Notes: generated by a model not told the origin, from the sequence alone. Positions 11,641 to 25,200 are shown, counted from the stretch's first letter. The stretch: DNA of 64,000 nucleotides from Branchiostoma floridae (GCF_000003815.2 NC_049994.1:17291476-17355475); one strand, 5' to 3'. Made by a program: numbers and translations.

Positions 11641-13151
11641 CAGGGTTGGACAAGTCCACTAGCCCGATTGTCCAGGGCAAGTGAAAGTGCTTATCGGGCA
11701 AGTGTATATCCTACCCCACTTGTCTGATCAGGCATGTAAGATTTATCCATGAGTGAAATGTTGATGTACTTTTTACCTTTAACAGTCATGGCATCAAGCA
11801 CCGGTCAACACAGAAAAAAGAGCCAATGATAAAAGAATTCCATTGCTGGAAATAAAAATTAATAGAAAAATGTCATTTAAATTTCGGGCAAGTAAAAAGT
11901 TGGTTTGGGCAAGTAATTGTTTTGCAGATTGCACCTCTCTGCTTGCAAAATGCAGTCGTTGCGTTATTTGGGGGTTGCAGGGGACCATCGCGTTTTCCCT
12001 AAGCGGTGAAAGTGCGTAGGTGCCGTTGGTGGGCCCCAGGTCACGTATATACTTACTCTATAGACAAGTGAATTTTAAAACTAGAAAGGCCGACATTTGC
12101 TTGAGAGCAAATACAGCATATTTCAGCCATCTCCCTCATGCAACAATAGGCCTTGAGGTCGTTGACCCCTTTGGCCATTGGAAAATGACCAAAAAAATCC
12201 CAAATATATCATTTTAAAGTGGTCCATGCAAAAAATTATACATGGGTCATTTGAATAGATATCTAGAGCACCCCTTTACCAATTTACGGGTCCTCACCTC
12301 ACCTCACCTAGTCCCATCCTCATCAGGAGGGTCGGGGACTATGGTTGCCTCCAGCACAAGTCTTAATTTACGGGTCATTAGGTTGTAAATCGAGGGAACA
12401 GGAGCCAAAAATGTCCAAATTTTGTCAAAAAATGGCCATAAAGTCGCAAAATTAAGCATTTTCTTGTACCGTATGGGAAAACTTTTATTGAATTTATGTG
12501 CATATAATTGAAGGGCACTTTTATACCAAATTTCAGATCATATGGTTGTAAAACGAGGCTACAGGAGCCAAAAATGTCCTTTTTTGGTCAAAAAATGGCC
12601 AAAAATCGCAAAATTAAGTATTTTGTTGTACCGTATGGGAAAACCTTTACTAAATTTATGTGCACATAATTGAAGGGCACTTTTATACCAAATTTCAGAT
12701 CATTTGGTTGTAAAACGAGGCTACAGGAGCCAAAAATGTCCTTTTTTGGTAAAAAAATGGCCAAAAATCGCAAAATTAAGCATTTAATTGCACCGTATGC
12801 CAAAACTGTTATTGAATCTAGGTGAGCATATGATCAAGGCACCTCTGTACCAAATTTCATGTCATTCGGCTGTAATACCAGGGTACAGGAGCCCGAAATA
12901 TACATACAAATTTACAAAAACCTCAATAAAATCATTTTAAAGGCAGATATGAAAAAATGAAAAAAAACACCTGGGGGTATTGGCTTACTCTACCTTTGTG
13001 CCAAATTTCAAGTCAATCGGTTAAAAAATGGCGGAGTTGATTCGATTTGAAGATTTGACAGGAGAAAGAAAGAAAGAAAGAAACATTACGAATACAATAT
13101 ATTTCACCATGCCTATGGTATGGCTGAAATATAAATACTTGTCCAACCCTG
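11641..13151. mobile_element. Non-autonomous hAT-like DNA transposon (1,511 bp)
   Basis: Perfect 15-bp terminal inverted repeats (CAGGGTTGGACAAGT and its complement) are flanked by a 5-bp direct repeat TGGTC (11636-11640 and 13152-13156). The CAGGG terminus is hAT-like, although classical hAT elements make 8-bp duplications. No transposase is present. The interior holds the 123-bp shared segment (11925-12047), a tandem array (12370-12900) and a short GAAA run near 13070. It lies in the BICRA 5' intron. Confidence 0.75.
12370..12900. repeat. ~162-bp tandem repeat inside the transposon
   Basis: The string CCGTATGGGAAAAC recurs at about 12469 and 12631, with a diverged form near 12792, giving a period of 161-162 bp. 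Shared blocks include CAGGAGCCAAAAATGTCC and GCAAAATTAAG. Unit-to-unit divergence is modest. Confidence 0.8.
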
Positions 13152-13241
13152 TGGTCTATTTTTACATGTGACTACAGTACAGCGCCTGAAAGCTTTGATT
13201 GTTTCTGATCGTGCTGTTTGTTTCTCTTCCAGTTTTACTCA

Positions 13242-16200
13242 ATGGTCATGGAGGATGGAAGATGCCTCTTAGACGTGATAAAGTGAGTAACGCTGCCAGT
13301 ATGATCGTTCCTAAGATCGTTCAATATCAGTTTTTGTTCTTTCAAACCCCCTTCCAGAAAAAAAGGTTTCAACCTTACTGGAAATCGTACAAAGCAGCGA
13401 GAAAACATGCCATATGATATATTGCAAATATCCAAAAATGGAAACTGATGTCATAGAGTCAAAGAATAAGATGTGTAAGGACATGAAGAATGTATTGTTT
13501 GGTGGTATACATGTAATATTCTGTGTGTTTATTCAGTTGTTCAACCTTCCTGGCCACTTAGATTTCAAAAGGCAACTTTTTTTCTTCTTTGTAAGCTCGT
13601 ATCAGTTTTTGGGTTTCCAGAGAATACCATCCATATGATTAAGTCAACATGGCCTGATGATCATGGCCTTTAAGTTAACTAACAATGTGTTGGTATAGAA
13701 GTTCCCATTGTTGTTTTTATGTTTCATAAGGTATGGACGTGGGACAAATCATTGTAACTACTTGAGTCTTTTCATCCTCTTCTCTGCCGCCTCTGTGTGA
13801 TAAAGATTAAATGATGATTTGTTTGACGTTGTATGTTCACTTCTGTGCCCTTGACAGTGACCCCCAAGCCCTGAACGAGTTTATGCAGAATGACGACCTC
13901 AGCGGAAATGGACAGGTAGGGTTCTACGTTTACATTGCCATGACAACCGGGGCACTCGCTTTTTTAAAACTTAAAAGTAGCAATACCCAAGAGATTTATA
14001 CGAGTTGACAATACATATAATTTGAATTGAAATCATCTACAGTTTCAACATTTCTCGATTTATCATGACTAGACATTCAAGAACATTTTCGAAGTAGCTT
14101 TAAGTTGTTTTTAGAATCTTAACATTAAAATTGTCAAGATTATATACTAATCTGTAGCTCACAGCTATATTGTACTAACAAAATTTGGATCTCATACTGT
14201 CGATCATGTTGACAACGTGTGCGAGCAAACATGCATACGTACGTTTTTTTGTTCATTTCTGTGTTATAAAGGCCCTTATCTAAAAATAATACTCTGATGC
14301 ATTGTGAGATTTAATGACCAATCTAACAGGAAAAAGTCTAGCCTGGATGCCAGACTGTTTCCAGGGCATACACAGTCCAGCTCCTCGGCTCCAGGGCCAA
14401 CATGCCCCCAAGAAAATGTTACCACAGACACCCAGAAGTTAGGCCACAGCCCAGGAGTGTCTATTGTAAAATATCCTTGGGGACTTGTTGGTCTTGGCAC
14501 TGTGTAGCTTGCCTGTGTAGGCCCTGGAAACAGTCTGGCATCCAGGCTGACTTATTAAAAATAAAAGTTAAACCCCCCTCTACAATCTTTTCTATTTTTT
14601 GTTTTAGAGAGAAGTCTTCTGAATACTGGGTGAGTTGTAGTGGGTATGGTTAATACTGGTACTGCGTGGAGTTGGTTTGAGTTTACTTAGAAGGTCTTCT
14701 GTAGCTTGTCTGACTCTTCTGTTGGTTGCACTGATTAGAAGCATAGAAGCAACTTCTGAGTTGAGTGGAATCCCTAGGAATAAGCTCCTGGATATTGACT
14801 TTTTTCGTCAAGCAACATCTATTGTAGATGAAACAATCTCTTTTTGTAAGTGCATGGTAGAACTGAACTTCAAACTTGAAGACTGTTTTCAGTACCCGGA
14901 ACAACTCACAGTATTTTGTTCTCCTGTCTTCACTGCTATACTTTTGACTGGCATTCACTGACTTAGTTTTGTACTAATCTTTTTACTCTTAGGTCACACC
15001 AATTGAATTTGTTGGTTCCCAGATTTGTAAACTGAAAAGTTAAAAAGTTAAACCCTTCCCGCGCCAAGATGGCGCATAGGGTGGTGCCCATCTCTGTTTC
15101 ATTAGCCTTGGGCCACACACAACGCAATCACAACAGCAGGTGGCTAGTCCACTGGCAGTGGTGTGTGTTCAACTTCCATACTGTTTCCCGAATGCTGAGT
15201 GCTAAGCAGAGGAAGCAGCATGTACCATTTTTAAAGTCTTTGTAAACTGAAAGGCTAACTTGAAAACAGAGTCTGAGGACTCAGTCTGTACTTTGGTACA
15301 CACAGTTTCAGTGAGCGAATACAATCAGAAGCAGGGTTGTAGCCAGGCTTTTAGCCAGACATGCGTCAAGAATAACAAGAAATTTGATGCCCCTGGACGC
15401 CCTTACACTAGGAGAAAATCGTCTGACAGGCATGAAATTCTGATTGACCAGGGATGCTACCAGGTCATCTGTGGTCACAGGTATTTTTGCCTCTTGGGAT
15501 ACCTCAGAATGCACTTTTTTTTACTTAAAATCATCAAAAACTCTGCACCATGGAAGGTGGATGCCACCGGACCCCCTACAATAGCTACTTAGGGACTCAC
15601 CAATAAGTTTGGACTCCCTTTTATAAAATCCTAGCTAAAAGCCTGGTTGTAGCCAGGGTGAAATCATTTTCAGTCCCCTCGATTTTGAATGGAAATCCTT
15701 TCAACTGCCGAAAGTGGAGAAGTCACACGACTTTGCTAGGGGGGTCCAGGGTCCCAGACCATCTGCAACACTATGCATTTTGAGGTGTAAATTTTACTGG
15801 TAGACCTAAAGCTGTTCAATGGCATCTGTTTTGGTGAAGAATTACACAAGGTTTTCACTTTTTTATATCTTAACATATCAATTTTTGTCCGTCACAGAGG
15901 ACGGAATATGCAATTTTTTCCGTCCCCAGCTGCAAAATTCCGTCAAAGGATGGAAGGACGGATGCTGGCTACAACCCTGATCAGAAGCCATGATATTCGT
16001 GCACATGAATGTTTGAAGAAGTTTTCCTCCCAGCCCTCTGTTTTCATGTGTGGGCCTCTCTCTTGCTAATTTTATACTTAAAGATGTCTCAGAACCAATG
16101 AAATTGGATGGTGTGGCCATAGCATGTTTATCATATTAGCACAGAAAATAAGTTTCCCTTTAGATCACACCGTTCTCTATTTACCACAGGTGCAGGAAGC

Positions 16201-19200
16201 GAATACCGTGGGGGGAACACAGCACACTTTTGTGGCAAGTCCAGTCCAAAACAGTAACCAGTCCACCAATGAGAGCCAAGGAAATGTCGTCATGGCCACC
16301 TCATACGGCCACCTGGTGCAGAAAACGACGCAGAGCATCACTCCGCACCAGGGACAGAATGTACTACAGCTTGCCACAGGCCAGGCCTTTGGTAGCGGCG
16401 CCACCATGCAGCCCTTCCGGGTACCGCAGGGAGCGGTGCTGAGCCAGGGCAATGTGGTGGTGCAGCCGGGCAGCTTCGTGCAGGGGGCGGTCTCCAATGG
16501 GAGTTCCGGGTCACAGGTCACGCCCGCCCCCAACAGAACACTGCAGCCCCAGTTTAGCTCGCTTGCCAGAACTCAAATTGTGCAACAAAACACACCGCAA
16601 CAGAGACATGCTGCCGCACAACAGCCCTCGAGTTTTCAGGCAGCGTTTGAGAAAGCCATGCTGGCAAATAAGACCAAGAGCAGACAGCCACAATCGCAGC
16701 AAGCTGTTGCCCAGCAACCGAATTTGAACCCACCAATCCTGCAGCAGAACAGCCCACAGCAAGTTTTGCAGCAGCCAATCAGCCAACAGCATCTGCAGCA
16801 GGCTTTTTCCCAGCAGCCCTTGGGGCAGAACATTTCCCAGCAGCCCTTGGGGCAGAACATTTCCCAGCAGCCTGTGCAGCAGAATATTTCCCAGCAGTCT
16901 GTGCAGCAGAATATTTCCCAGCAGTCTGGTGTGGTTCAAACTATGAATTCTGGGAGTTTGCAGCAGAACGTTGTTGGGCAGGGTGGCACAAAAACTATTT
17001 CCTCGCTTCAGGTAAGGACATTGAAAGTTGATTGCTTTTTACAGAGTGATACAGCAGATTGATATAATGCACATTCTTGATCCTTGATCCATGATGGGGA
17101 AAAGGCTTGGATGAAATTGACATTGTTTTGTTATTGAGAGTTTTTTCAACATGTTTTGGTACCACAAATTTTTGTTAGCATTTAATGAGGGTCACACTGA
17201 TGCGTACCATAGACCTGCTTGGAAAGTCCTTGTAAAATAATTAGGCCTGTTTTGATGCAATATTTGTACTTACTTTTCAACAGCTTCATAAGAATTTTAA
17301 GTGTCTTTGCTTTTGCAATTAACTTGGTCATTCTTCCTCTTTCGGACTGAATGTATCTTGCATAGTTATCTCTGTGATAAGGTAGTATGCCTAACTTGTT
17401 TCATTCCTAGATTCTAACAGTAAAGGTACAGAGTTTTTTTAAGTTGAAGCTGATTTTGAAATATTTTCGTCCCTTCTCAGGCGTTGCACAACTTGAACAT
17501 CGTCTCCCACCCGTCTGTCCAGTCTAGCAGCATCTCCATGGCGATGCCGACTGTTTCCACGGCAACGGTCGCATCCGCCGGGCCGCGCACGGTCCACATC
17601 CAGCCCAAACCGCCCGTGGCGATATCCCCGAAACTGTTGCCCGCGTCCTCGCGACCGCTCGTAAACATCAGTCCGAAGACTTCTCTCCCCGGATCACAGA
17701 CAGTGCTGCTTCAGGGGGCGAACGCTCAGGGAGTCGCGCCCAACATCAACATCGCTAACCTGGTGACCTTGCCGGGACTCCGGGCACCGCAGGGGGTCTT
17801 AGTCCAGGCGCAGTCTCTCGCGCAGCGGATAAGCAATGTGCAGAGAGTACCGATCACCACGACAACGCAGGCAAACGTCACACCGCCGCCACAACAACAA
17901 CAACAACAGCAGACCGCAAGCCCGCAGACAAACATTCTGTTACAAGCCGCTCAGCAGAGTAATCTGATGCCATCAGGGCCGGTTCAGAACGTCATGCCGA
18001 CGAATAGTGGCGTTCCGCAGAGTAACGTGCTTCAGCAACATGGCGTAACGCTAGTACAGCGAGCGTCTCCGGGCGTGGCCAGCATGCCCCAGCAACAGCA
18101 GTCCTCTGTTCCAGTGCAGATCGCACCACAGGCGGGAAACCTGCAGGGCCAGGCTCCCGTCTACATCACCTCACAGTCGTCTCCTTCTAACTTACAACCC
18201 GCGCAAGCACAGCAGCTCAGACCTGTCACATCCCAACAACAACAACAACAACAACAGCAGCCGAGTAGTAACACGAGCAGAACGAACCTCGCAGCGCTGT
18301 CCATCGCACAGCAGATCCAAGACCAGGCCGCAGCACAGAGCCGGAGCGGACAGGTGATTATGTTGTTGGCATGGAATCCCAATTAGTGGATCGAATTTAT
18401 AGTGTTGTGATGAAATATTTACAAGTATCCTTTTTGATATTAGAAGAATCCACATATATTGTAAATACCCAAATTGTTGGATTTCTCTTCTCGTGCAATA
18501 TTGACATGCAATATTTTAAACTGCAATATTGGTAGCCATCATTTACTGTATTAAGTTTTAATCTTATTCTAAATAACAGAATACAGTAATTCTTCACTTT
18601 TCAACCCTTTTATACTGTGTTGTAGTGCGTATATAATGATATCCATGTAAATGATCACTGCAATTCAGTCCTATGACTGCAAGAGTGATATTTTGTTTGT
18701 GATATCAATGTCAAATTAACCATTCATCAATCACAGGCTGCCATCATCCCACAAAACCTTCTTCAGAAGGGCGCGAAAATCCTGCCGGCGAACGTGGCAC
18801 AGCAGCTGCTGCAGCAGCGAAAGCTGTCAGACCAACCACAGGGCGGCGCGGCGAGTCCGCAGATTGTCGCAGTCAACACTTCTCAGCCTGCCTCCACCGT
18901 TACCACGGTTACAATGACAACAGTTCAGACGACGGCGGTCCAGCACTCTGTGACAACAACGTCATCTCAGCCGCAGGTAAATACAACACGTTAAACTGTC
19001 CTCAGATAGTTTCTAATTAATGACTCTTTTTACACAGCCATTGCTTTATTCTCACCGACGTTTCGGTGACCGTCTGTCACCTTCTTCAGGGCAATGAAGA
19101 AGATGACAGACTCTTTATACACGTTTAAGCTGTGTACCTAAACAACTTTCAGGTACAGTTTCAAGTACAGGTACAGATATAGATAGGTGTATTTAGGCAC

Positions 19201-22200
19201 ACAGCTCGATAACAGTAACACTTACTTCAAGTAGTACTTGTACCTATATAATACCTACCTGTAAAGTTGTAATTGATCTATTCAGGGTCTCACTTTAGGA
19301 GCTCTGGTCAAGCCAGTTAGATAAGTTGTTTCGCTGATTTGAAAAAAACAAAACTGTTCAACTAGAATACCAACAGGCAGAGGCAGAAGTCTATACCTTA
19401 GTTCAGTTTCAGGGAGGGAGTATACTCAGATTGTTCTTCCCATTCCTTTGTTTTCACAGCAAAATTTTTCACTTCAGACTGTACATAAACCAAGGAAAAT
19501 TCCCTAATGAACATTGTGATTATGATGCTGATTAGGTTTTGGTGATTATGATGATGACAGGTTTTGGTGACGACGGGCGCGGGAGGGCAGCCCAGACTGA
19601 TCGTGACCCTGCCCCAGCAGCCACTGCCTCCCCAGTTCCAACAGAGAGAGGAGAAGAACATGCAGCTTTATCAGCAGGCACTCCGGATACAGAAGGAAAG
19701 GCAGCTACAGCCAGGAGTGTCAGCCTCAGGACAGGTTTGTTTGTTTGTTTGTTTGCTATATCAGCAGGCACTCCGGATACAGAAGGAAAGGCAGCTACAG
19801 CCTGGAGTGTCAGCCTCAGGACAGGTACTACTACTAGTCTAGTATTATCATCTTGGTATTAGGTTTTAACTTAAGTGCGCCCTGTTGAGAGACACAGTGT
19901 TTTGTACAAAGATACTCTAGATGTTGAAATGTTTGTGGTGTTTTAACATTTAACATTCGCAGTTTTCATGGTGACTTATTGACTGGGAACTTAAAGCAGC
20001 GGCAAAAATGCTTCTATTGCCTTCTGCCTGCCCACCGTCTTGTTTCAAACTTGACTTAAAACCATTACAAACTTTGCATTTACAGTAGCCTCATCATAGC
20101 TTCTTACATTCAGAATGTTTTTGTTACATTATTTGTCCAAGAAAAGATTCTTTTCTTTTTTGAGGGTAAAGAGACATTGTTGTTTGCTTCCACAGATGGC
20201 AGGTACGACCATCGTGACCACACAGGTGCAGTCTGGCCAGCAGCAGGGCCTGTTGGTTCAGCAGCAAGGCATGATGGGACTGCAGCAAGGCATGATGGGA
20301 CAGCAGGTAACGTCTGCTGGGAGCCAACAAACCATTCAGCTGAGCACGGCAGGTCAAGGGTCAGCAGGGCAGAATTTCATGGGACAGCAGGTACTGTCTG
20401 GTGTGGTGCAGCAGCATGGCATTATGGGGCAGCAACAGGGCATTGTGGGTCAACAGCAGGGCATTGTGGGTCAACAGCAGGGAATTGTGGGACAGCAGCA
20501 GGGAATTGGTGGCCAGGTGCAACAAAGCATTGTGGGCCAGCAGCAGGGCATTGGTGGCCAGTTGCAGCAAAGTATTATGGGACAGCAGCAACAAGGTGTC
20601 ATGAACCAACAGCTGCAAGGCATTATGGGACAGCAGCAGCAAAGCATGGTGGGTCAACAACAGCAGCAAGGCACTATGGGTCAGCAGCAAGGCACTATGG
20701 GTCAGCAGCAAGGCACTATGGGTCAGCAACAGCAGGGAATGGTGGTGCAGCAGACGCAAAGAATGCTGGGTCAGCAACAGCAGGGCATTATGGGTCAGCA
20801 GCAGCAAGGCATCTTGGGTCAGCAGCAGCAAACTATTGTGGGCCAGCAGCAGCAAGGCATTATGGGTCAGCAGCAGCAGGGCATTGTGGGCCAGCAACAG
20901 CAGCTAAACCTTGCGACCCCTCCCCAGGTGACCTCCGGCCAGCCGTCCCCGGCAAAACCCGTGGCGCCGCGGGCGATTGCTGTCAGCAGCCCGCAGCAGC
21001 CCATCGTCACACGGGCGGCCGCGGGGCAGACACAGGGCAGCGCTCAGGTAGGTTCCAATAAGCATGGTCATGGTCCCTACTGCACAGTTGCAGCAAGATG
21101 CATTGTGGTTGGTTAACATGTCAATAGTGAAGGCTGCTGTCTTGTATTACCCACAATGGATGCACATGCATAGTTGGAACCAATTCATTGTTTTTTTTTA
21201 CAATTTATACAGTCATGATAGTTTTATGCACCTAGTTCTGCAGAAATATCTACATGCACTGGTGCACCCACAATGAAAAATAAGATAGCTGCAGTTTTTG
21301 GTGCACAAAATTCAAAAGTGCACAAAAGAAAGTCATACATCCAGTATTTCAAGCCCTTTTTCATTATCATATTCTTGTTTCCTGACGAGATGCTTCCTAA
21401 GCCTTTTTGTCCGCCGCTGTTTCTACAGAACCCTACAGGAGTGACAGTTGTGAGGCAGCCGGTCACCTTGAATGTCCAACAGGGAAAACAGTTCATCACC
21501 CTAACCCTTCAACAACAACAGCACCTCGCAGCCATACAGGCTAAGGTACTTTCTCATCAATCAGTTCTGTGTATTTTTTTTTGCATTATTGGGTGGGCCA
21601 GGTACTCTCTCTTCGCAGTCGGGCTGAAATTACAATATGAATCAGGCTTTTAGCCAGGCAGGTAAAAAAATAGCACAAATTGTACACCCTTACACTGGGG
21701 AGCAGATCCTCTGACAAGCATGAAATTCTGATTGACCAGGGATGTTACAGGTCAAATGTGGCCTGTCTGACAGTAAATTTGCTTCATTCCCCCAAATTGC
21801 AACTCAAAATGTGGGAAATGGTGTTTCAGAGAGTTAGAAATTTAAAAATTTTCTAAGTGAGGATGTCCCCAGGCCCCCTTCAATACTCGCGCCTGCAGCG
21901 CTCGCCGAGCAGCAAGAAATTGGACACCCTTTAATAAAATTCTAGCAAGAAGCCTGATATGAATGGGTCAAGTCACAAGGGTCTGGAGCGGCTGCCTTTC
22001 TGCGCTTTTTCAGTGATGCCCCATGTGCAGTCTTAGGGCTGCAGGTTTTGGACTACTCAAAACAGGAAGGCTCCTAACTCTTTTCGATAAGTGTGGTGGG
22101 ATTTTTAACATGGTGCGGCTCCTCCATTTAACATCCTATTTGAGGGTTGTCCACGGCCAAAGTCTGGTTGGTGTGTCAGATCATGACAAATGGTAGAGTG

Positions 22201-25200
22201 GCTAAGCTAGCGGACTTGATTTTTGTGACACACATGTAGTTGTCTGTGATCATGGGGAATTGTGTTTTTTGTTGCATGTTACTCTTGCCTCCAGGAAGAA
22301 TGGTTGAAATTTTGACTGTTAAAACTTCCTTGTATTTTCCCCCTGCAGCTGAGGACGATAGTGACACCTGGCAAGCAGCTGTCCCCGCAGGAGAAACAGG
22401 TGGTTCAACAGCTGCAGGTGTTACAAAGCCGCATTCTTCAGCAAGCCAAGGCACAGACCCAGGCCCTAGCCCAGAATGCAGCAGGGCAGGCTAGCCTAGC
22501 GCAGGCTGCACAGAAGATGACTCCTATCGCCCAGAAGCCTGCGGCTCCGGCCTCCACACAGGCACAGGGACAAGGTAGTTTCTTCTGTAGATTTTTAGCC
22601 TCTACCTGTGGATTAGGTCGGTCAGTTTGTGGCCAATAGAACTCAAGGACTTATCTATACAATAGGGTGCATTTAGGAAAAAAGGAAATAGATTTTGAAA
22701 TAGTTCTGAATTCAGATGATGTTTCAACCAATGTAAAATAGTTGGAACATTGGAATATTACTACACAACATATAGTGAGCTATCAGTATCAGTCACATTA
22801 TTGTTTTTCAAAGTTGTGTTGAACTTATCTGAAAAGTGCAACCTTCTTGATTGACATGTGACAATTTTGATTGACATAGAGTGATTTGGTTGACAGGTAA
22901 CTATTCTGATTGTCATTTTAGTGTTTTGATTGACAGCCAAGGGTTTTGATATAGAGCAAAAGAGATCAGAGTGTTTTTATTGAAAGCTGACTGTTTTAGT
23001 TGACAGTTTATTGATTTGATTGACAGCTGACTATTTTGATTGACAGGCACGATCCAGCAGCAGCGCCAGCAGCTGAACGAGCTGCTGAAGACCCAGACTC
23101 AGGTCATCCGCACGACCCAGGGGTCAGGGGTCACCAGCGTTGTTTCGGGTTCCACCAGTGGAGCGACAGGGCAGCCCACTCTAGTCAAACTGCAGCCACA
23201 GGGGGCACAGGTGGGTTAGTGGTCAAGAACCTGTCGTGTTCAGGTTACCTGAGTGGCGCTTTATTGTAAGCTCCTCGCAATTCAGCCCCTGGCTGTGAAG
23301 AGAGAGTAGTTGGCCCGACCAATAACAAGCTGATAGGGAAGAAAGTACTTCTAGTAGTTTTACACGCTCAAAATCTTAAAAGGTGTGATGTCATAGTATA
23401 CGCTATACTGATTTTGTTTATGTTGAAGAATCTTCAACCCATTTTGAATTCATGAATTCTTGGTCAAGCTGCAACATCCGGTCGTCCTTGCGTGGTCTCC
23501 CATCCAAGAACTGACCGGGCTTCGCGTTGCTTTTCTTCAGAGATCAAGGGGATCGGGTGTGTCGACGCCCCACACGGCCATAGCTTTCAACCCAGTGTTA
23601 TACCAAATGGCATTGATTTAACCTCTGTGTCTCCCCTTCAGGGTCCTGCAGCAGTTATCCAGCTGACTCCGCAGCAGAAGGCGACCCTGCAGCAAATCCA
23701 GCAGCAGCTGAAGACTCTGTCCCCGCAGCAGCAACAGCAGTTCCTTAAACAACAGCAGCATCTTATCCTGCAGCTCAAGAACAGTAAGGTAGGGGGCTCT
23801 GTCACATATACGCTTCACACACACACACACTACACCGCAACAGCAATAGCAGTTCCTTAAACAGTAGCAGCATAATATCCTGCAGCTCAAGAACAGCAAG
23901 GTAGGGGGCGCTCATAAACAGACAGTATGCACACAGTACAGATATGGCAGATAGACACATGTTGTCATAGAGAAAAAGTACAGTGTTGAGGATCAAAAAC
24001 ATCACTACCTCATAGTTGTCAAGTCTTCCTGCAGCTCATGAACAGCAAGGCAGGGGGCACTGATAAACAGCCATTTGAGTGCTCCGATGAATACTAGCTG
24101 CTGCACGGAATATGTCATTAGTAGATGAGTAAGTCTTGTTGCAGTTCCAATAAAGATTGCTTGCCTTGAAGTCAAAAGCTCACCTAGACACTGAGGAAAC
24201 TTTCTTGTTCAAAGAAAACAATGAACAGTAGTATGGGTTTGTTGTTTTCCCCAGATTGCCACCAGTCCCAAACAACAGCCTGTGCAGGTCAGTGTTCTAA
24301 CCAGGATGATGTTTCTGTTGTTGTCCCCAGATCGCCATCAGTCCGGCTGCCCTCAGCGCTGCGAATGCGGGTACCGCGGCAACGGGCGTGGCAGGGCAGC
24401 AGCAGCTGGTCACTGTCCTCAAACAACAGCCTGTACAGGTAAAAATAAAGTATATTATCAGGCATCAAACATCTGCATGTAAGGGAACTAGAGCTGTGTA
24501 CCTAAACAATTTCAGGTACAGGTACAGGTACAGGTACACGGGTTTAGGTACAGGTCCGGACCTTCACCTGTACCTAAAAAAGTTTAACCAAGTATATGTA
24601 AGCCAAATATGTAGCTAACTGTCTTTTCTAGTGATAAATTGTCATCTTTTTATGGGGAATTACATATTTGAATCTCAAAACAATTTCTTTGCAAGTTTTC
24701 TTAAGTTTCAACTGCAAGATTATCACCATTGTCATTGTTGATTTGGGATTTACTTGTCCAGTAGTCTTAAAAAGTAGTGTTTAATAGTGATTTAGTTTGT
24801 TTAGGTACAGGTACAGGTACACAGATGTTTAGGTCCGGACCTGTACCTAAAATTTTTAGGTACGGTACAGGTACGGGTATTTAGGTACACAGCCCTAAAG
24901 GGAACCCAATACACCTATCAAAGGTGTTATTCCAGATTGTATTTCTCGGTACGGCCAAGAATATTCCTCGTGCTCCATACAATTTGCAGTGGTGTGCCTA
25001 AATTCTTGCTGGTGTGCCTAATTTTTCAGGGTCGGTAGCATAGTCAGTCTGGAGCCCAGCTATGACACCATTTTGAATTTCGCACTGTCATCGAATTACG
25101 TTACAAATGTCTTCCATGTTGTTGCTCGATTATTGAATAATGCTACCCTTTCTTGTTACACTTTCACTGAGTGATGTTACACCTTGACCAAAAGTTGTTA

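Noticed and set aside
14588-14630. Candidate extra BICRA exon after TTTTGTTTTAG
   Set aside because: Phase 0 reading meets TGA after four codons, and the direct junction 13915 to 16190 is already in phase.
20400-20900. CRISPR-like regular repeats
   Set aside because: Units are 21-24 bp, contiguous and in coding frame, with no unique spacers.
20177-21061. Long reading frames in other frames of the GIMGQQQQ exon, on both strands
   Set aside because: They are shadows of the repeat. The frame with matching splice phases and BICRA context is the real one.
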